The position numbers and the translations under genes are program-made. From the NCBI GenBank assembly GCA_003640385.1, contig RCAB01000114.1:90075-154074 (forward strand): a DNA stretch of 64,000 bases, given 5' to 3'. The stretch's first letter is position 1; each line of letters begins with the position of its first letter. This DNA is from Setaria digitata. Its lineage: Eukaryota; Nematoda; Chromadorea; Rhabditida; Setariidae. Below are positions 58,401 through 64,000 of this stretch, one piece after another. Under the pieces are notes generated by a model. That model was not told the origin of the DNA. It saw only the letters and a list, made by a program, of their open reading frames with translations, and did not search any database.

Positions 58401-60464
58401 AGTCATGGATATAGATCAATGCTGACACATTATTAATTATACACACATGGCTTATGCACTCAGAAAAAAGAAAAAAATCCAGATTTCAAAAACTCTCAGG
58501 ATCAGATAAATTTTAAGTAGCAATGAAAAGAAAAAATGAAAGCATTACTTGAAAAGTGACTTGTAAACAGCAGCAACCCATCCCGAAACCCATATGATCC
58601 ATGTAAATATGATTTGGTTTAGCAGCCCTTGCAGCCTGACCGCCATCTTTTGCTTTCGTAAAATCTTCCTAAATTATAAAATAACATCAACGAAAATGAG
58701 GATAAAAAATCCAAAAACCCCATTAGTAGTGTAGACAAAGATAAATAACAATTAGGAACTGTGTTATGTCCATTAATTGTTAATTTGCAGAATGTAATGT
58801 TATCATTTACATCTAAAAACAAAAACTTTCCACCACCGAAATAACACAGCTTAGATGATATAAGGACCTATTTTAGATACCGGACACTGAAACACACCTC
58901 AAAATTGTCATGCAAATCTTGAGTTGGAATTGTACCTGATATGGATTTGGTGTATTGATATCTCTATATATTGGCACATTTATAGCAACTTTTTCTCCAC
59001 GTCGCTCCTTAATATTTCTAACCAAATTTCGAAATCTGGAAGATTGCAAAGACAAAAATTACTCTAAGCATAATTTTAATACGACATTTCCGGAGAGAAG
59101 AAGAATATTTTAAACCTTGGATGTCCACTGTAAATTGCTTCATCAGGAAAAAATATCGACTGAGAACAGCTATTCTCATCATCAGGATGTGGCTCACACG
59201 AGGGCGAAGTAAAATCTGGTGCACCGAGAGCTGGAAATGATATTGACATAACCGACTCGTCAGTTTTCAACAATCGTGTAACTTCAGCTCGACGAGATAT
59301 CATGTTACTTTCCACTACATTGAAGCATGCCAATAAGCCTGAATTCGCAAATTAAGCTCAAATACATATTGGAATGGAGAAATATTTTCGAAGTTCTTTT
59401 CACGGTCCTTCATGAACGGGAATAAGATGCATAATTCAATAACATCATGAAACGTGTAAGATGGTGATCACTTTTATTTCATATCCAAGAATTTTTCGTA
59501 AATAAAACTTTACAAATTACCTCCATAAGGTGCTCCTGGTGTTCCTTCAACCATATATGCAGCAAATTCTGGACGCCACAAGCAACAGTTTTCATTGCCC
59601 AACAATGCATTTAATTCTTCACCAGCTTGTAACTGACTGAGAATTTCCTCTGCCCGTAAACTTACTCGGACCTAATAGATTTTAGAAAAAAAAAGAAAAC
59701 TTAGTTTCATAAATTTTAATCCCTTTTTTATCGTAGCTCTTCCAGCCTTTTTTTTTTTTATCATTTCAATATATTTTGGAACATGTATCATATTGTTGTA
59801 AAATTTGGGGTGAATCAGCGCAATTTTCAACTTACAACAAATAATTGACATCATCGATAGAAATGAAGGGAATTATGCACTATCGAGAAGTTTTAGTCAT
59901 AGATCAAAGGAATTGGTCTCTTTCACTGCTTCGCCTTGCGTACTTTTCAAATTAACCCATCTACCTTTTTGGCATCATCATCAAACTTAACAATCGTATA
60001 TTCAATTTCATCGCCCCACTTCAGCTGATCACCTTCACGTCCTTTAAGTCGATGGTAGAGAGCAATGAACTGTGCAATACCGTGTTCCTTAAAAAATTGG
60101 AAATGCATTTAATTATCATTCTAATGCTTGCTTTCAACATAAAAAAAGAAACTAAGTCTCAAAAAGCAGAGAAATAAAAGTAGGAGACAATTTTTATTAC
60201 CTAGAACATTATTAATTATGTGATTGTAAAAAAGAAAAAAAATTTTTTTCATTATTTTATTTATTAAAAAGAAGAAATTACTATAAAGTATTCTATCATG
60301 AATACTTTAATTAAAACTTTTATACTTTTAACTGAAACACGAAAACTCGATTACACAAATGTTTATTTATTAAAAGTTTGAAATTTGGTACTTACTTTAA
60401 TATAATCAACATGAGGTAGTGTTTCCTTCCATGATAATGGTGTCCCAAGCGTTAGCAAGCCCAT
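55471..60464 (-). CDS. gcs-1: Glutamate-cysteine ligase catalytic subunit, complete (654 aa)
   Basis: ATP-dependent ligation of glutamate and cysteine, the rate-limiting step of glutathione synthesis, cytosolic. Exons: 60396-60464, 59965-60087, 59521-59671, 59116-59338, 58936-59035, 58549-58668, 58151-58291, 57753-57871, 57300-57417, 56816-57024, 56352-56566, 56036-56148, 55847-55969, 55471-55611 (TGA). All introns are GT-AG and the sum is 1965 nt in frame. Eukaryotic GCL (glycosyl-like carboxylate-amine ligase, GCS) fold along the whole length. Seen: [25 protein letters not shown] (acidic metal ligands near residues 50 and 52), [91 protein letters not shown], and the C-terminal [21 protein letters not shown]. 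Length is close to the 637 aa of human GCLC. In C. elegans the gene is induced by SKN-1; no convincing site was established here. Confidence 0.95.
57491..57683 (-). CDS. gcs-1: Open frame in a gcs-1 intron in the correct phase (doubtful alternative exon)
   Basis: Between exons 8 and 9 a TTTCTCCAG acceptor leads into 64 codons including the stop, in the phase left by exon 8 (SEV, then [18 protein letters not shown]). It is hydrophobic and AT-rich, has no counterpart in GCL proteins and would truncate the enzyme. Most likely intronic chance. Confidence 0.15.
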
Positions 60465-60478
60465 ACCAATCCAGAATC

Positions 60479-60481
60479 CTA
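60479..60481 (-). promoter_or_regulatory. gcs-1: Probable spliced-leader trans-splice acceptor of gcs-1
   Basis: The minus strand reads cttttgtag, then the 14-nt leader gattctggattggt and the ATG at 60464. The closeness of the acceptor to the start codon is typical of nematode SL addition. A cis-spliced 5' untranslated exon is the alternative. Confidence 0.55.
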
Positions 60482-63400
60482 CAAAAGAAAATTTCTGAGT
60501 ATTTATCTTTAAATATTAACTAAAATCAAAATGGCAAGAAGCATGAACACAGAACTGGAAATCAAAAATAGGAGCAATAGGAAATTATCAGTTATTCATT
60601 CATAGAGAGAGAGATAGAGGCAGGAAGGGGACAAAAAAGGAACAAACTCCCCATATCACTCATACTTTTAAAGTTCAAATTTTAATATCGTGAAAATATA
60701 AAACAAAAGAATGATGTGAAAATGAAAAGAAAGATTTCTTTTATTTTCTTTTTTTTTTTCATTACCTTTTCGCTATTTTAAAATATAAGACAACAACTGG
60801 CAAGAAAATAAAGGAGCCATTTTTTTCTCTTTATTGTTCTGATGTAGCAAAAATTATTTTTACATATTTTTCTTTTGAAGTAATTCATAGAAAATAACAC
60901 TCCTTAAATACTGAAATACAGATTTAATTCTAAAATAAGAGAAATGACAGATTATATTAGTGTTTTGGAAAGTTCAATAAACCTTGGCCTAAGGGAAACT
61001 TAGACTTTCAGTAACTGAGCAAAGCAAAAAAAAGAAATTAAGAAAAGACATTTCCCAGTCATTGAGCAAATGCACATTCAAAAACAAGTAAAAAAAGAGA
61101 AAACTTTTTATCACCAATGGAATGCAGCCATAGGGAGAAGTTACTGATAGCTTATCAACAGTAAAAAATACCGACAAAACAACATAAGACTCTGGATTTG
61201 AATTCAGCAAGCATTAGAGATTTAAACACTTAATACAGAAGAAAAGAAAACTGCAATAGGATAAGAAATTAAATTAAGAAATCATTAACACATTTAAACA
61301 AGGAAGAAGGAAAAACTGCAGAAGAATATAGATGACTTAAATAATCGAAGCAAATTCAATTAATTTGTTATCAGTCTAGTAATTATCGATACGAATGTAC
61401 AACAATTTTCAAAGTTGTACCTAAATGATTAATACAACCTAATTACATTAGTCAGAATTTAAACGAAAGAGTTACAAATCATCAAATATAAGTCATACAG
61501 TAAATTCAATTTAAAAGTAGACACTTTTAAAATAGACGTTCTAAAATATATTATAACTGATGAAATTATAGAGAATATGATAATGCACACCATTATTTCC
61601 ATCACTTTTTTTATGATTATTTTTGATACTTCTTTAGTAATAAAAAAGTTGGTTTAAAAAAAAAAAAAGACGGAGAAAGAGGTAAAGAAGATCTTTGCTG
61701 CTTCATTTTTTTTTTTTTCTAATCATTACCCAATTAAAAAAAGCGATAAAGGAAGTAACAAAAAAAGGGCCAGAACAGAAAACTAATAAATAAAACTTTA
61801 CGCACTTTATTTTTCCTTCTCTCTTAAAGTTTTCAATCGTCTTTTCTTCTTTTTTTTTATTGACAACAACTAAACTAGAATGATTCTTGAACAGCAAAAT
61901 GAAAAAAAAAAGAAAAAACTTTCACTACCGTACGGAATGTTACACAATAATATGGACAGAAAAATGTTGATAATAAATGCCGCCTTTTTTTTTACTAAAA
62001 TACCATCATCCATTTCAAGATCAAAAAAAAACTTTTTTTTTTTTTGAAAGAAAAACTAAGGAATTATTTGCTATGCTATCAAAAGATCAGATCAAACAGT
62101 TTGAACAGAAATTTCTATACACAAAAAGAGCAAAATGAATTGGATAATTTTATGGAAAACTAGCAAAATTGCAATGCATATATTATATAATAAGAAAAGG
62201 GAAAAAAATTCAAATACTAAGAATAATCAAGGTAAAAAAGTACGGGAGGAAAATAGTACCAATTAATTTAAATGTAACGAAAGCATAGGATGATGCAGTG
62301 TGGACAAGTCATCAGTTTATATTTACAGATGTGATGAATTAAACAGCGTGTCTTTTTTCTTTTTTTTTTTGAGTAGTAAAACGAAATTGAATACACTGGA
62401 AAAAAGCACTGGCACGAGATTACAAGAAATTGAATGGCTTTATGAGAAAGTAGTAAAACAAGATTGGATAAATTGAAATATTAAAAGAAAAAAAAAAAAA
62501 AAAGAGAAGGAACTGAAAGCACTCGCAAAAACGATGGCTTCAGTGCAATATAACACACAGATCAATAAGTAATAACGAAAGCAATAGGTGATAAACAGTC
62601 GAGAAATCATTACTTTTATGATAACGAAATAGACGGAATGTTTGTAACATTAAAAAATTATAATGTTTTTATTTACTCTTTATTTAATGAGAACTAATAC
62701 TACTCTATATAATCCATTAAAAACATTACAAAAGACTATTCAGCATCAGAATATTGCGAATAACTTTTCATGCATTCTAAGAAATTACAAAAACTGTTTT
62801 GTATATATTTTTTCTTTTTTAAAAATAATTGCATAGAGAGAGTAAGAGCTACATGATGTAGTATGCCGACATGTTCAATACATATCACATACAAGTTACG
62901 TCACTAAAATTTCCTCTTAGTAAATTCATAAAGCAAAATAGCTGGATAACTTACAAATAAATAAATGTATAAATGCATAATGAATAATGAATAGTTGGCA
63001 TAAAAAAAAAGGAAAAACTAAGAAGTAATTAAATAAAAAATCGACTTAAAGTTTGGTGTATAATTGATTAAATAGCAGACATAGCCATTATACCACTAAA
63101 ACAAAAAGGAAAAGACTAGTTGGAAGTAGAGGAAATGAAAATTAATTAATTAATGTAGCTAAATTAACGGAGTAAGCGAGATTTGTCTATTAGTAGTTGG
63201 TTATATTTTACGGGCCGTATCAAAATGAGATGCTTGCTGAATGTGATTGATGAGTTATTGAGTGGTCAGTATGGTTGATATGTACTGTGATTGTTTGATC
63301 ACGACGGGGACAGAGTTTAGGGTCGACTTGTCTGATAATTAGTCGAAATGGAATAATTGCTGATATTGTCAGTTTCGATGTCTAAGTGATGAATTGAAAA

Positions 63401-64000
63401 AGTGCTGATAGAAATGATTGTTAGTTGTGTAGCATTGATAAATTAGATAAATCAAATTTAGAGTGATTGATAATACTATAAACAGTAAAGTAGATTAATT
63501 GATTGTATACCTTGATATAATATTACCGATTACTTGCTCTGCCTTAAGGCGAAATCACTAATGTATTCGATTGATATCGCTTAATATAATCGATTAAATA
63601 TATTAGCTAGAAAATGAATTCAATTATTATCGATATTCGTGCATGTTCTTATCTGTAAACAGTGCACAGTTTCATATCTGATGATTTTTTATTTGCATGC
63701 CACGGTTAGTGTGACAGTTTGTAAATGCATGATTGTTATTTAACTTGATTCTTTTTTACCATTGATATATTCTGATTTCATTGATATTCTGCTTCATTTT
63801 TACTGATTTATTTGGCGCGTGATATAATTTTCTAGCACATCGTGAACATATTTGCTTTAACATTTTTTGATCTTATTCTGTCAATGCTTTATTATGCATT
63901 GTTCATTTATTCCAGTAATAATGAAGTATGATAATACCAGAACAGTATTATTAAATAATAAATAGCATGAAATAGTAAGTAATATTAAATAACGAATAAT
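60482..64000. other. Upstream flank of gcs-1, no gene seen
   Basis: AT-rich with homopolymer runs. No exon-like sequence on either strand. It presumably contains the gcs-1 promoter and outron. From about 63.1 kb the sequence is rich in short ttgat and gatt words without a clear period. Confidence 0.55.

Noticed and set aside
61577..61584. ATGATAAT, a match to the SKN-1 type site upstream of gcs-1
   Set aside because: The degenerate 8-mer is expected often by chance in DNA this AT-rich; it lies about 1.1 kb upstream and is isolated.

Overview
This is AT-rich eukaryotic DNA of nematode type. The coding exons are short and separated by small introns. Three genes have an intron-type acceptor (TTTTAG, TTTTCAG or TTTGTAG) only 10-21 nt before the start codon, as expected for spliced-leader trans-splicing. 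The proteins closely resemble nematode sequences, and the malic enzymes resemble the mitochondrial enzyme of Ascaris. Base composition, poly-A/T runs and intron style suggest a spirurid or filarial-like worm, but the species cannot be named from the sequence.

Region 1-23.4 kb, minus strand: a tandem cluster of three malic enzyme genes, here called A (71-4575, 3' half off the left edge), B (8916-15780, first exon not found) and C (17186-23371, complete, 634 aa). The exon lengths they share are identical: 159, 125, 82, 162, 104 and 110 nt in all three, then 98, 186, 177, 171 and 120 nt in B and C. They therefore arose by tandem duplication of an already intron-containing gene. A and C begin with mitochondrial targeting-like leaders. 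C is intact with canonical introns. A and B together have three introns whose donor has lost only the +1 G. In B, exon 3 is also cut at an assembly join, with an inverted copy nearby, and the end of its last exon is repeated as a decayed array downstream.

Region 23.4-30.5 kb: a GT-rich block just upstream of C, a 37-bp minisatellite, then about 6 kb with no recognisable gene.

Region 30.5-39.5 kb, minus strand: a complete Nuclear Factor I gene (20 coding exons, 1021 aa), with a 24-nt microexon and a possible alternative short terminal exon. Less certain charged exons lie upstream, at 41.8 and 43.8 kb.

Region 47.2-52.7 kb, plus strand: an unrecognised small single-pass membrane protein gene with one long intron. 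Its 3' splice region carries a TAA microsatellite.

Region 55.5-60.5 kb, minus strand: the complete glutamate-cysteine ligase catalytic subunit gene (14 exons, 654 aa). The last 3.5 kb holds its upstream flank.

Six single-N positions are each flanked by near-identical direct repeats. They look like unmerged contig overlaps, so local duplications there should not be taken as biology. Functionally, malic enzyme (NAD(P)H supply, anaerobic mitochondrial metabolism) and glutamate-cysteine ligase (glutathione synthesis) both bear on redox balance. NFI is a transcription factor with no evident link to its neighbours.
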